Below, piece after piece: positions 28,320 to 36,806 of a DNA stretch of 64,000 nt. Within the stretch, counting starts at the first letter, position 1. Each line of letters starts with the position of its first letter. The stretch comes from Bradyrhizobium nivariense (GTDB lineage: Bacteria; Pseudomonadota; Alphaproteobacteria; Rhizobiales; Xanthobacteraceae). Below the pieces are notes generated by a model. That model did not search any database and had not been told where the DNA came from. It saw only the letters and a program-made list of their open reading frames with translations. A program made the position numbers and the translations under genes. The DNA lies in contig NZ_JARVWW010000013.1 in NCBI RefSeq assembly GCF_029846715.1, positions 148,504-212,503 of the forward strand, given 5' to 3'.

Positions 28320-30281
28320 ATGGATCTTTTAGCTCAAGCCCGGATCAAGGGCGTTCAATCCGAATTCGTCGATGCCCTCGGAAAGCTGCGGATCACCGAT
28401 CCCGCGGCCCTCAAATCCATCCTCGACGCCCTGCCGGCGAAGCGGGTTTACCGCTTCGTCAGCGGGCCTGTGGTGGTACGCGCCTTGGGACACCCGCGCA
28501 CTGAATTGGTGACAATCGGGGCGCCGCCGCTCAAATGGAAGATGACCGGCAACGCTAACGTGATCGCGCAAGGCGAGACGCGCGAGCCCCTAATTGCCTG
28601 GCCCGCCGGCCTGCCGCTTGGCTATCACCGCCTGACGCTGACCGATGCCGAAGGCGTGACGGAAGAGGTGCCGATGATCGTGGCGCCCGAACGGGCCTTT
28701 GGCGGCGATTTCGACCGCGGCTGGCTGCTTGCCGTGCAGCTCTACAGCGTCCGTTCGGACCGCAATTGGGGTATCGGCGATTTCACTGACCTGGCCGATC
28801 TCGTCCGGCTCGCCAAGCAGTTGGGAGCCGACGGCGTCGGGCTCAATCCCCTGCATGTGTTGTTCGACAACCATCCGGCCGATTGCAGCCCCTATTCGCC
28901 GAACAGCCGGTTGTTTCTCAATCCGCTCTATATCGACGTCGAGGCGATCCCGGAATTTTCCGCCGACCTCGTCCCCGATGCGACTGCGACCGCCGCGCGG
29001 CTCCGTGAAGGCGATCGTGTGCCCTATGCGGACATGGCGGCCTTGAAATGGCTCGGCCTGCGTGCCGCCTTCAACAGCTTCGTGAAAAGCGCGAGCGGCG
29101 TCCGCCGCAACCAGTTCGACGCCTTCCGCGCGGCTCGCGCGCCGCTGTTGTCCCGTTTTGCCTGCTTTGAGGTGCTGCGCCATCGCTTCACGGCGCCGTG
29201 GTGGGAATGGCCGCTGGAATGGCAGCAGCCGGATGAGGCGAAATGCGCCGGGCTGCGCAACGGGCCCGACAAGCACGACGTCGAGTTCGTCGAATTCGTG
29301 CAATGGACCGCCGATAGCCAATTGCATGCCGCCAAGGAGCTGGCCGGCCAGCTCGGCATGCGCGTCGGCCTCTATCTCGACGTCGCCGTCGGCGTGCAGT
29401 CCAACGGCTTCGATGCCTGGAACGAGCAGATGGCGATTTCCCGCCATCTCGCCGTCGGCGCGCCGCCCGACGTGCTCAACACGGTCGGACAGGACTGGGG
29501 CCTTGCCGGCTTCAATGCCGGCGGCCTGGAGGCCCAGTCCTTCGTGCCGTTCGCCGATATGCTGGCCGCCTCGATGCGGCATGCCGGCGCGATCCGGCTC
29601 GATCACGTGCTGGGCTTGAAGCGGCTGTATCTGGTGCCGCGCGGCTTCAAGCCGGACAATGGTGCCTATGTGCAGATGCCGTTCGAGGCGCTGCTGGGCG
29701 CCGTGGTGCGCGAGAGCGCGGCGAACAAATGCATCGTGATCGGCGAGGACCTCGGCACCGTGCCGGAAGGTTTCCGCGAGACCATGCAGGATTTCGGCAT
29801 CTGGTCCTACCTCGTCATGATGTTCGAGCGCGACGATTCCGGTCATTTCCGCGATACCGATCATTACCGGCCCAACGCGCTGGTCACGCTGAACACGCAT
29901 GATCTGTGCACTTATGCCGGTTGGCGCACCTTCAGCGATCTCAGGATGAAGGTCTCGCTCGGGCTCGACCCCGGCGAGGACGACCAGGCGCGCTGGAATG
30001 CGCTGGGCCAGCTCGACGAGATCCTGCGCCAGAACGGCATCAACGCCAACGACCTCTATTCGGTGCTCGCCTTCCTGTCGCGCACGCCGTCGCGGCTGCT
30101 CGCGGTGTCGCTCGAGGATCTGCTCGGCGTGATCGACCAGCCCAACATTCCCGGCACGATCGACGAGCATCCGAACTGGCGCCAGCGCCTGCCTGTTACG
30201 CTCGATAAGATCGCCTCGAAGGTCGATCTCGCGGCTTTGAAGGCCGCGACGCGGGAACGCTCCTTGCCCGGCGGGCGTTGA
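28320..30281 (+). CDS. malQ: MalQ, 4-alpha-glucanotransferase
   Basis: MalQ (amylomaltase, GH77) transfers maltodextrin segments between chains, releasing glucose and lengthening dextrins in the cytoplasm. At 653 residues it has an N-terminal helical extension and the GH77 core. The nucleophile is D428 in I-R-L-D-H-V-L-G-L, the acid Glu is in I-G-E-D-L-G-T-V-P, and the third Asp is in N-T-H-D-L-C. The ATG at 28320 is 203 bases from the divergent GlgE-like gene. It is followed directly by the GH15 gene, whose start overlaps its stop. Confidence 0.95.
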   Translation: MDLLAQARIKGVQSEFVDALGKLRITDPAALKSILDALPAKRVYRFVSGPVVVRALGHPRTELVTIGAPPLKWKMTGNANVIAQGETREPLIAWPAGLPLGYHRLTLTDAEGVTEEVPMIVAPERAFGGDFDRGWLLAVQLYSVRSDRNWGIGDFTDLADLVRLAKQLGADGVGLNPLHVLFDNHPADCSPYSPNSRLFLNPLYIDVEAIPEFSADLVPDATATAARLREGDRVPYADMAALKWLGLRAAFNSFVKSASGVRRNQFDAFRAARAPLLSRFACFEVLRHRFTAPWWEWPLEWQQPDEAKCAGLRNGPDKHDVEFVEFVQWTADSQLHAAKELAGQLGMRVGLYLDVAVGVQSNGFDAWNEQMAISRHLAVGAPPDVLNTVGQDWGLAGFNAGGLEAQSFVPFADMLAASMRHAGAIRLDHVLGLKRLYLVPRGFKPDNGAYVQMPFEALLGAVVRESAANKCIVIGEDLGTVPEGFRETMQDFGIWSYLVMMFERDDSGHFRDTDHYRPNALVTLNTHDLCTYAGWRTFSDLRMKVSLGLDPGEDDQARWNALGQLDEILRQNGINANDLYSVLAFLSRTPSRLLAVSLEDLLGVIDQPNIPGTIDEHPNWRQRLPVTLDKIASKVDLAALKAATRERSLPGGR

Positions 30282-32131
30282 TCGCCGGGGTCTTGCAGGA
30301 CGCCGTTTTCGAGGCTCGCACGACATTGGCTCAGAGGATCGAGGATTATGCGCTGATCGGCGACTGCGAGACCGCAGCGCTGGTGGGGCGCAACGGCTCG
30401 ATCGACTGGCTGTGCTGGCCGGCCTTCGATTCCGATGCCTGCTTTGCCGCGATCCTCGGCACGCCCAAGAACGGCCGTTGGCTGATCGCACCGGGCGACG
30501 ACGTCACCAGCACCTCGCGCCGCTATCTCGGCGACACTCTCATCCTCGAGACGCGCTTTGAGACGAAGAGCGGCACCGTTGCGCTGATCGACTTCATGCC
30601 GCCGCGCGGCAAGGCCTCCGACATCGTGCGGCTGGTCCGCGGCGTCAACGGCACGGTGAAGATGCGGATGGAGTTCGTGATCCGCTTCGGCTTCGGCACT
30701 GACATTCCCTGGGTGCGGCGGATCGACCATTCCCTGCTCGCGATCTGCGGCCAGGACATGACGGTGCTGCGCACGCCGGTCGAGACCCGCGGTGAGGATC
30801 TGACGACGGTCGCCGACTTCGAGGTGGAGGCCGGTGAGACCATGCCGTTCGTGCTGACCTACGGCCCTTCGCATCTCGAACCGCCGAAGCCGATCGATCC
30901 GGAGTTCGCGCTCCAGGAGACCGAAAAATTCTGGCAGGACTGGTGCAGCCATTGCAATCGCGACGGCGGCTATCACGAGCTGATCGTGCGCTCGCTGATC
31001 ACGCTGAAGGCGCTGACCTTTGGCCCGACCGGCGGCATCGTCGCCGCGCCCACCACCTCGTTGCCAGAGAAGCTCGGCGGCAGCAGGAACTGGGATTACC
31101 GTTTCTGCTGGCTGCGCGATGCCACCTTCACGCTGCTGGCGCTGATGAACTCCGGCTATACCGAGGAAGCCCTGGCCTGGCACAATTGGCTGTTGCGCGC
31201 GGCCGCCGGCTCGCCGTCGAATATGCAGATCATGTACGGCATCTGGGGCCAGCGGCGATTGCTGGAATGGGAAGCGGGTTGGCTCGACGGCTACGAGGGC
31301 GCGCAGCCGGTGCGTATCGGCAATGCCGCGCATGCGCAGCTCCAGCTCGACGTCTACGGCGAATTGATCGACGCCTTCCATCAGTCGCGCATGGCCAAGC
31401 TCAAGCTCGACGACGAAACGACCTGGGCACTGGAATGCAACGTGCTCAACCATCTCGCCGAGGTCTGGGACCAGCCCGATCACGGCATCTGGGAGCGGCG
31501 TGGGCTGCCCAGGCACTACGTCTTCTCCAAGGTGATGACCTGGGTCGCCTTCGACCGCGGCATCAAGAGCGCCGAGACTTTTGGCTTCAAGGCGCCGCTC
31601 TTGCATTGGCGCGCCTTGCGCGAAGCCATTCATCGCGACGTCTGCAACAACGGCTTCGACGCCGGGGAGAACGCCTTCGTCGAATCTTACGGCTCGAAAC
31701 TGCTCGATGCCAGCGTGCTGCTGCTGCCGGCCGTCGGCTTCCTGCCGGCGGAAGACCCGCGCATCCGCGGCACCATCGCGGCTGTCGAACAACACCTGAT
31801 GCGCGACGGTTTCGTGCTGCGGCACGACCCGCGCGAGGTGCCTGCGGGACAGCCGCCGCTCGAAGGCGCGTTCCTCGCCTGTAGCCTGTGGCTCGCCGAT
31901 GCCCATGTGCTATCGGGTGATCTGGACAAGGCGCAAGTCTTGCTCGACCGCGTGACGGGTATTGCGAACGACGTGGGATTGCTGGCCGAGGAATACGATT
32001 CAGGCGCCCGGCGCCAGACCGGAAACTTCCCGCAGGCGCTGACCCATATCGCGCTGGTCAACACCGCGCACAATCTGTCGGCGGCGAGACAGGGGAGCGA
32101 GAAACCGGCGGTGCAGCGGTCGAAGCAGTAA
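30278..32131 (+). CDS. GH15-family glucoamylase-like glycoside hydrolase
   Basis: The opening R-I-E-D-Y-A-L-I-G-D-C-E-T-A-A-L-V, then D-W-L-C-W-P, is typical of bacterial GH15 glucoamylase/trehalase-like proteins. S-R-N-W-D-Y-R-F-C-W-L-R-D-A marks the (alpha/alpha)6 barrel. It should remove glucose from alpha-glucan ends; some relatives hydrolyse trehalose, so the substrate is open. There is no signal peptide, so it is cytoplasmic. The frame begins at a TTG (30278) overlapping the malQ TGA. A TTG at 30326 would give the usual length of leader before R-I-E-D-Y. About 600 residues. Confidence 0.88.
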   Translation: MIAGVLQDAVFEARTTLAQRIEDYALIGDCETAALVGRNGSIDWLCWPAFDSDACFAAILGTPKNGRWLIAPGDDVTSTSRRYLGDTLILETRFETKSGTVALIDFMPPRGKASDIVRLVRGVNGTVKMRMEFVIRFGFGTDIPWVRRIDHSLLAICGQDMTVLRTPVETRGEDLTTVADFEVEAGETMPFVLTYGPSHLEPPKPIDPEFALQETEKFWQDWCSHCNRDGGYHELIVRSLITLKALTFGPTGGIVAAPTTSLPEKLGGSRNWDYRFCWLRDATFTLLALMNSGYTEEALAWHNWLLRAAAGSPSNMQIMYGIWGQRRLLEWEAGWLDGYEGAQPVRIGNAAHAQLQLDVYGELIDAFHQSRMAKLKLDDETTWALECNVLNHLAEVWDQPDHGIWERRGLPRHYVFSKVMTWVAFDRGIKSAETFGFKAPLLHWRALREAIHRDVCNNGFDAGENAFVESYGSKLLDASVLLLPAVGFLPAEDPRIRGTIAAVEQHLMRDGFVLRHDPREVPAGQPPLEGAFLACSLWLADAHVLSGDLDKAQVLLDRVTGIANDVGLLAEEYDSGARRQTGNFPQALTHIALVNTAHNLSAARQGSEKPAVQRSKQ

Positions 32132-32132
32132 C

Positions 32133-32945
32133 TTACGCGACCCCGCTCCGCTTCATGATCATCTCCATCGCCTCGGCAAAACCGTCCTGCTCGTTGGACG
32201 CGGTGACGTGGGTGGCCTGGTCCTTGACGTTGTCGGCCGCATTGCCCATGGCGATCGAGACGCCGCTGACGCGGAACATTGCGAGGTCGTTCTGCATGTC
32301 GCCGATGGTGGCGACCGCGTCGGTGGAAATGCCGAGGCGCTTGGCCATGGCTTGCACGAATGTGCCCTTGTTGAAGCCGGGCGGGGTGATGTCGAGATAA
32401 TAGGTCTGCGAGCGCACTGCGGTCGCCTCGCTGCCGAGCGCCTCCTGCATCGCCTTCTCGCAAGCTTCGAGGCCCGCCGCATCGGCGCTGGCGCCGACGA
32501 TCTTGCAGGCGCTCGCAAGGTAGGGCGCGAAGTCCGTCACGATGGTCGGGTCGGAGCGGATGGTGTGCTGCTCATGCGCGACGTATTTGCCGCTCGGGTT
32601 ATCAATCAGCCATTTGTCGGTGGTGAACAGCCAGATGTCGGCGTCGAAGTCCCGAAGGATCTGCAAGCTTCGCTCGGCCGCGCCGGCCGGGATCAGATGC
32701 TGCTCGACCGGATTCATCTCGGGATCGACAATCGAGGAGCCGTTGAACGGGCCGACCGGCAGCCAGAGCGCCAGCGGCTCGATCAGGAAGCGCATGCCGA
32801 TCGCGGGGCGGCTCGACGTAATCGTGAAGCCGATGCCGGCCTGGTGCAGCCGCTGCACCGCGGACCTCGCCCGGTCGGTCAGCGTCTTGTCCTTGGTCAG
32901 CAGCGTGCCGTCGACATCGGAGACTACGAGTGAAATTTTCGTCAT
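32133..32945 (-). CDS. Cof-type HAD-superfamily sugar phosphatase
   Basis: This 270-residue protein has HAD motif I, D-V-D-G-T, with nucleophile Asp10, and a cap domain in the middle. Motif IV is I-G-D-M-Q-N-D-L near residue 215. It follows the Cof/YidA pattern of phosphatases for sugar phosphates and related metabolites. It is the last gene of the pentose-phosphate operon after gntK (33-base gap), so a phosphosugar substrate is likely but not shown. It is convergent with the GH15 gene, one base between stop codons. Confidence 0.85.
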   Translation of the reverse strand: MTKISLVVSDVDGTLLTKDKTLTDRARSAVQRLHQAGIGFTITSSRPAIGMRFLIEPLALWLPVGPFNGSSIVDPEMNPVEQHLIPAGAAERSLQILRDFDADIWLFTTDKWLIDNPSGKYVAHEQHTIRSDPTIVTDFAPYLASACKIVGASADAAGLEACEKAMQEALGSEATAVRSQTYYLDITPPGFNKGTFVQAMAKRLGISTDAVATIGDMQNDLAMFRVSGVSIAMGNAADNVKDQATHVTASNEQDGFAEAMEMIMKRSGVA

Positions 32946-32978
32946 GGCAGGACCTTGGATTTGCTGAGGTTCTTGGCC

Positions 32979-33509
32979 TCAGCGTTTCGTGACGCTCAGT
33001 TTCAGCTGCCGTACAACCCCGTCCACGATCGCCTCGACGGATTCGTCGATCGAGACGGTGATCACGTGCTCGCCCGCCTCCGGCGGCTCCAGCGTCGTGA
33101 ACTGGCTCGTCAGCAGCCCGGGCGGCATGAAGTGCCCCTTGCGCTGCGCGAGGCGAGCGGCGATCAGCTCCTTCGTGCCCCTCAGGAAGACGAAGCGGAC
33201 GTCGTCGCGTCCACGCAAGAGCACGTCACGATAAGCGTGCTTCAGCGCCGAGCAGGCAATGATGACGTGCTCGCCTTTGTCACAGACCCGCGCGATCTCG
33301 TCGGCAATGGCGTTGAGCCAGGGCCAGCGGTCCTCGTCGGTGAGGGGATGGCCGGCCCGCATCTTCTCGACATTGCTGGCGGGGTGAAAGCTGTCGCCGT
33401 CCTCGAAACGCCAGCCGAGGCGATCGCCGAGCGCTTCTGCAACCGTGCTCTTGCCCGAGCCCGACACGCCCATCACGATCAATGCACAAGGTGCTTCAAC
33501 GCCCGCCAC
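32979..33509 (-). CDS. gntK: Gluconokinase
   Basis: GntK phosphorylates gluconate to 6-phosphogluconate, feeding the substrate of Gnd. The protein is 176 residues with the P-loop G-V-S-G-S-G-K-S-T at about 14-22, then F-E-D-G-D-S-F-H-P and H-P-L-T-D-E-D-R-W-P-W, typical of gluconokinase. I choose the GTG at 33509 because GGAGGG lies 7 bases upstream and the longer frame adds non-homologous residues. The start overlaps the pgl end by 14 bases, which indicates coupling. Confidence 0.92.
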   Translation of the reverse strand: MAGVEAPCALIVMGVSGSGKSTVAEALGDRLGWRFEDGDSFHPASNVEKMRAGHPLTDEDRWPWLNAIADEIARVCDKGEHVIIACSALKHAYRDVLLRGRDDVRFVFLRGTKELIAARLAQRKGHFMPPGLLTSQFTTLEPPEAGEHVITVSIDESVEAIVDGVVRQLKLSVTKR

Positions 33510-34245
33510 GAATTCCCTCCGGAAGCGCGGCCCGGTCGACCAGCCAGACGGTCTCACCATTCGAGCGCGCGCGTTCAGCCGGCAGAGTCTCGCCATTGAG
33601 CAGGCGCGTCAAGATCGGCTGCTTGTCGTGCCCGGCAATCTCGAACAGCATTTCGCGGCATGAGGCCAGCGCGGGCAGGGTGAGCGAGACCCGCGGCACG
33701 AAGGGGGCAACATTGGCCTTGGGGACGCCGACGACCCAGCGTCCGGTCTCCTCGACCGCGGGATAGCCCGGGAAGAGCGAAGCCGTGTGGCCATCCGGGC
33801 CCGCGCCCATCAAAACCATGTCGAACAGCGGCCGTGCCGGATCGAGGCTTTCGGCGCCGTAGAAAGACTGCAGCTCGCGTGCATAGGCTTCGGCGCTTCG
33901 ATCCGGATTTTCAGCCGTGGTCGGGATCGGGTGGATATGGCCGGAGGGCGCGTTGCGATCGAGAAAGGTCGCGCGCGCGACCGTCATGTTGTTGAGGGGG
34001 TCGCCTTCGGGCACGAAGCGCTCGTCACCGATGAACCAGTGCACGCGCTCCCACGGGATTTTTCCGCACCAGGCGTCGCTGCCAAGCAGCTGATAGAGCT
34101 TCTTTGGGCTGGAGCCGCCGGTGAGGCAGATCGCGATCCGCCCGGGATTGGCGGCGATCCGCGCCATCACCCGTTCTGCCGCGCTTTGTGCGAGGGACTC
34201 GGCGTCGGCCTCGACGATCAGCTTCGGCTGTCCGGCCGCTGGCAT
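33496..34245 (-). CDS. pgl: 6-phosphogluconolactonase
   Basis: Pgl hydrolyses 6-phosphogluconolactone, the product of Zwf. The 249-residue protein is the SOL/DevB type, with L-T-G-G-S-S-P-K-K-L-Y-Q-L near residue 40, W-F-I-G-D-E-R-F-V-P, and G-A-G-P-D-G-H-T-A-S-L-F-P-G. Its start overlaps the zwf stop. An ATG at 34245 is preceded by an in-frame GTG at 34248, so one residue is uncertain. It lies between zwf and gntK in the operon. Confidence 0.94.
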   Translation of the reverse strand: MPAAGQPKLIVEADAESLAQSAAERVMARIAANPGRIAICLTGGSSPKKLYQLLGSDAWCGKIPWERVHWFIGDERFVPEGDPLNNMTVARATFLDRNAPSGHIHPIPTTAENPDRSAEAYARELQSFYGAESLDPARPLFDMVLMGAGPDGHTASLFPGYPAVEETGRWVVGVPKANVAPFVPRVSLTLPALASCREMLFEIAGHDKQPILTRLLNGETLPAERARSNGETVWLVDRAALPEGIRGGR

Positions 34246-35756
34246 CACGAAAACTTCCGCCAGCTTCGGCCGTCGCGGCGGAGCAGCTCATCGGCGCAGG
34301 CGGGGCCGTCGCTGCCGGCTTGATAGGTCTCGATGCCGTTGGTGCCCGCGTTCTTCCACGCGTCCAGGAACGGCTGCACCGCCTGCCAACCGGCTTCGAT
34401 GCCGTCGGCGCGCTGGAACAGGATGTTGTCGCCGATCATGCAGTCGTAGATCAGCGTCTCGTAGCCGGTCGAGGGATCGGCCCGAAAATAGTCGCCATAG
34501 CGAAACTTCATCTCGACGCCGTCGATGGTGATGCTCGGCCCCGGAATCTTGGCGTTGAACTGAAGCTCGATGGTCTCGGTCGGCGCAATTCCGATGGTGA
34601 GAAAGTTCTGCGAGAGCCGGTCGACCGTCGTGCCTGAGAACATCGACAGTGGCGCCTGCTTGAACTTGATCGCGACCTCCGTGCGCTTGTGGCCCAGTGC
34701 CTTGCCGGTGCGCAGATAGAACGGCACGCCGGCCCAGCGCCAATTGTCGATCATCAGTTTCAGCGCGACAAAGGTCTCGGTGGTGCTGCCGGGCTTGACG
34801 TCCTCGGTCCTGCGATAGTCGATGACCTCGTCGTCGCCGATGCGCCCCGCGAGATATTGCGCGCGGACCGAATTTCTCAGTGCTTCCTCCCGGCTCGGCT
34901 GCTGGATCGACGTGAGCACTTCGGCCTTCTCGGAGCGCACGGAATGCGCGTCGAAGCGTGCGGGCGGCTCCATCGCGACCAGTGACATCAGCTGGAACAG
35001 ATGGTTCGGCACCATGTCGCGCAGCGCGCCGGTGGCGTCGTAGAAGCCGCCGCGATGGCCGACGCCAAGCTTCTCCTCCACCGTGATCTGGACGTGGTCG
35101 ATGTGGTTGCGATTCCAGATCGGCTCGAACATGCCGTTGGCAAAGCGCAGCACCAGAATGTTCTGCACCGTCTCCTTGCCGAGGTAATGATCGATCCGGT
35201 AGATCTGGTGCTCGTCCATGATTTTTAGCAGCTCGGCATTCAGCGCCTTGGCCGAGGCGAGGTCGGTGCCGAACGGCTTTTCGATGACGAGACGCCGCCA
35301 AGCGCCGTTCCCCTTCATCATGCCGGTGCGGCCGAGCTCGCGCGCGGTCGGCGCGAACGCAGCGGGCGGCGTTGCCAGATAGAACAGCCGGTTGCCGCCG
35401 GTATCCTGCGCGCATTCCAGTGAATCCAGATGTTCGCGCAGGCGATCAAAGGAGGGCGGGTCCTTTGCGTCGGCCTCGACAAAGGTCACGCATTCCAGCA
35501 GCTTCTTGGCGATGTCGTCGTCCACGGGCCGGGTCGCGAACTGGCGCAGGCCCTTCATCAGGCTGTCGCGCAGTTCGTCGTCCGACTGGCCCCTGCGGGC
35601 TACGCCGACGACACAGAATTTTTCCGGTAACAGGTGCTCCGCGGCGAGGTTGTACAGCGACGGCATCACCAGGCGGTGCGTGAGATCACCGGTGACACCA
35701 AAGATGACGAAGGCGCAATTTTCCGGCTTGCGCTTGGGCTGCTGGTCTTTTGTCAC
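34245..35756 (-). CDS. zwf: Glucose-6-phosphate dehydrogenase
   Basis: Zwf oxidises glucose-6-phosphate to 6-phosphogluconolactone and produces NADPH. The 503-residue protein has the coenzyme site G-V-T-G-D-L-T (about 20-26), the substrate-binding Y-R-I-D-H-Y-L-G-K-E, and E-K-P-F-G-T-D. The start is GTG at 35756, without a strong ribosome site, 38 bases after gnd. Order in the operon: tal-pgi, gnd, zwf, pgl, gntK, HAD. This gives a full oxidative pentose-phosphate branch in one unit. Confidence 0.96.
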   Translation of the reverse strand: MTKDQQPKRKPENCAFVIFGVTGDLTHRLVMPSLYNLAAEHLLPEKFCVVGVARRGQSDDELRDSLMKGLRQFATRPVDDDIAKKLLECVTFVEADAKDPPSFDRLREHLDSLECAQDTGGNRLFYLATPPAAFAPTARELGRTGMMKGNGAWRRLVIEKPFGTDLASAKALNAELLKIMDEHQIYRIDHYLGKETVQNILVLRFANGMFEPIWNRNHIDHVQITVEEKLGVGHRGGFYDATGALRDMVPNHLFQLMSLVAMEPPARFDAHSVRSEKAEVLTSIQQPSREEALRNSVRAQYLAGRIGDDEVIDYRRTEDVKPGSTTETFVALKLMIDNWRWAGVPFYLRTGKALGHKRTEVAIKFKQAPLSMFSGTTVDRLSQNFLTIGIAPTETIELQFNAKIPGPSITIDGVEMKFRYGDYFRADPSTGYETLIYDCMIGDNILFQRADGIEAGWQAVQPFLDAWKNAGTNGIETYQAGSDGPACADELLRRDGRSWRKFS

Positions 35757-35794
35757 GAACGATTGGCCTTCGCTTTGTTACGCTTGACTGGTTC

Positions 35795-36793
35795 TTATTT
35801 CGGCTTCGGAGCGTCCGGCTGCTTCGGCTCCTTGTGGCCGCCAAAACCCGCGCGCATCGCGGAGAGAATTTTTTCGGCGAAGGTGTGTTGCTGCCGTGAC
35901 CGGAAACGCGTGTAGAGCGCCGCGGTCAGGACTTCGGCCGGCACCGCCTCGTCGATCGCCGCGTTCACGGTCCAGCGCCCTTCGCCGGAATCCTCGACGT
36001 AGCCGGAATACTCCGCCAGTGCAGGGCTATCCGCGAGCGCGGTCGACGTAAGGTCGAGCAGCCAGGACGGAATCACGGAGCCGCGCCGCCACACCTCGGC
36101 GATGTCGGCAAGGTCAAAATCGTAGCGATGATCGGCAGGCAGCGCCTCGATGTTGGCGTTCTTGAGGATGTCGAAACCTTCGGCATAGGCCTGCATCAGG
36201 CCGTATTCGATGCCGTTGTGGATCATCTTGACGAAATGCCCGGCGCCGACCGGACCGGCATGGATGTAGCCCTGCTCGATGCGGGAATCGCGCCCCTCAC
36301 GTCCTTCCGTGCGCGGAATGTCGCCGGCGCCGGGTGCCAGCGCGGCGAAGATCGGATCGAGCCGGTCGACCACCTGTTTCTCGCCGCCGATCATCATGCA
36401 ATAGCCGCGGTCGAGGCCCCAGACGCCGCCGGAGGTGCCGACGTCGACATAGTGGATGCCGCGCGCCTTCAGCGCCTTGCCGCGACGGACATCGTCCTGC
36501 CAGAACGTGTTGCCGCCGTCGATGATGACGTCGCCTTCCTGCATCACGCCCGCGATCGTGTCGATCGTGGTCTCGGTGATGTGGCCGGCCGGCAGCATCA
36601 CCCAGGCAGTGCGCGGCCGCTCCAGTTTCGCAATGAACTCTTCGAGCGTCGCCGAGCCTGCCGCGCCGTCTGCGGCAAGGCCGGCGACGGCCTTGGCGTC
36701 CTTGTCGTAGACCACGGTCGAATGGCCGTGGCGCATTAGCCGGCGAACGATGTTGCCGCCCATCCGGCCGAGGCCGATCATGCCGAGTTGCAT
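35795..36793 (-). CDS. gnd: 6-phosphogluconate dehydrogenase, short decarboxylating type
   Basis: Gnd oxidatively decarboxylates 6-phosphogluconate to ribulose-5-phosphate. At 332 residues it belongs to the short (YqeC/GntZ-like) class, not the ~470-residue class. The Rossmann motif G-L-G-R-M-G lies at residues 7-12. The second strand ends V-V-Y-D-K-D, and an acidic residue there usually favours NAD over NADP. D-V-G-T-S-G-G-V-W-G and K-M-I-H-N-G-I-E-Y are family motifs. It lies 13 bases after tal-pgi. Cofactor preference is inference. Confidence 0.92.
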   Translation of the reverse strand: MQLGMIGLGRMGGNIVRRLMRHGHSTVVYDKDAKAVAGLAADGAAGSATLEEFIAKLERPRTAWVMLPAGHITETTIDTIAGVMQEGDVIIDGGNTFWQDDVRRGKALKARGIHYVDVGTSGGVWGLDRGYCMMIGGEKQVVDRLDPIFAALAPGAGDIPRTEGREGRDSRIEQGYIHAGPVGAGHFVKMIHNGIEYGLMQAYAEGFDILKNANIEALPADHRYDFDLADIAEVWRRGSVIPSWLLDLTSTALADSPALAEYSGYVEDSGEGRWTVNAAIDEAVPAEVLTAALYTRFRSRQQHTFAEKILSAMRAGFGGHKEPKQPDAPKPK

Positions 36794-36806
36794 TTGAGGA
36801 ATTCCC

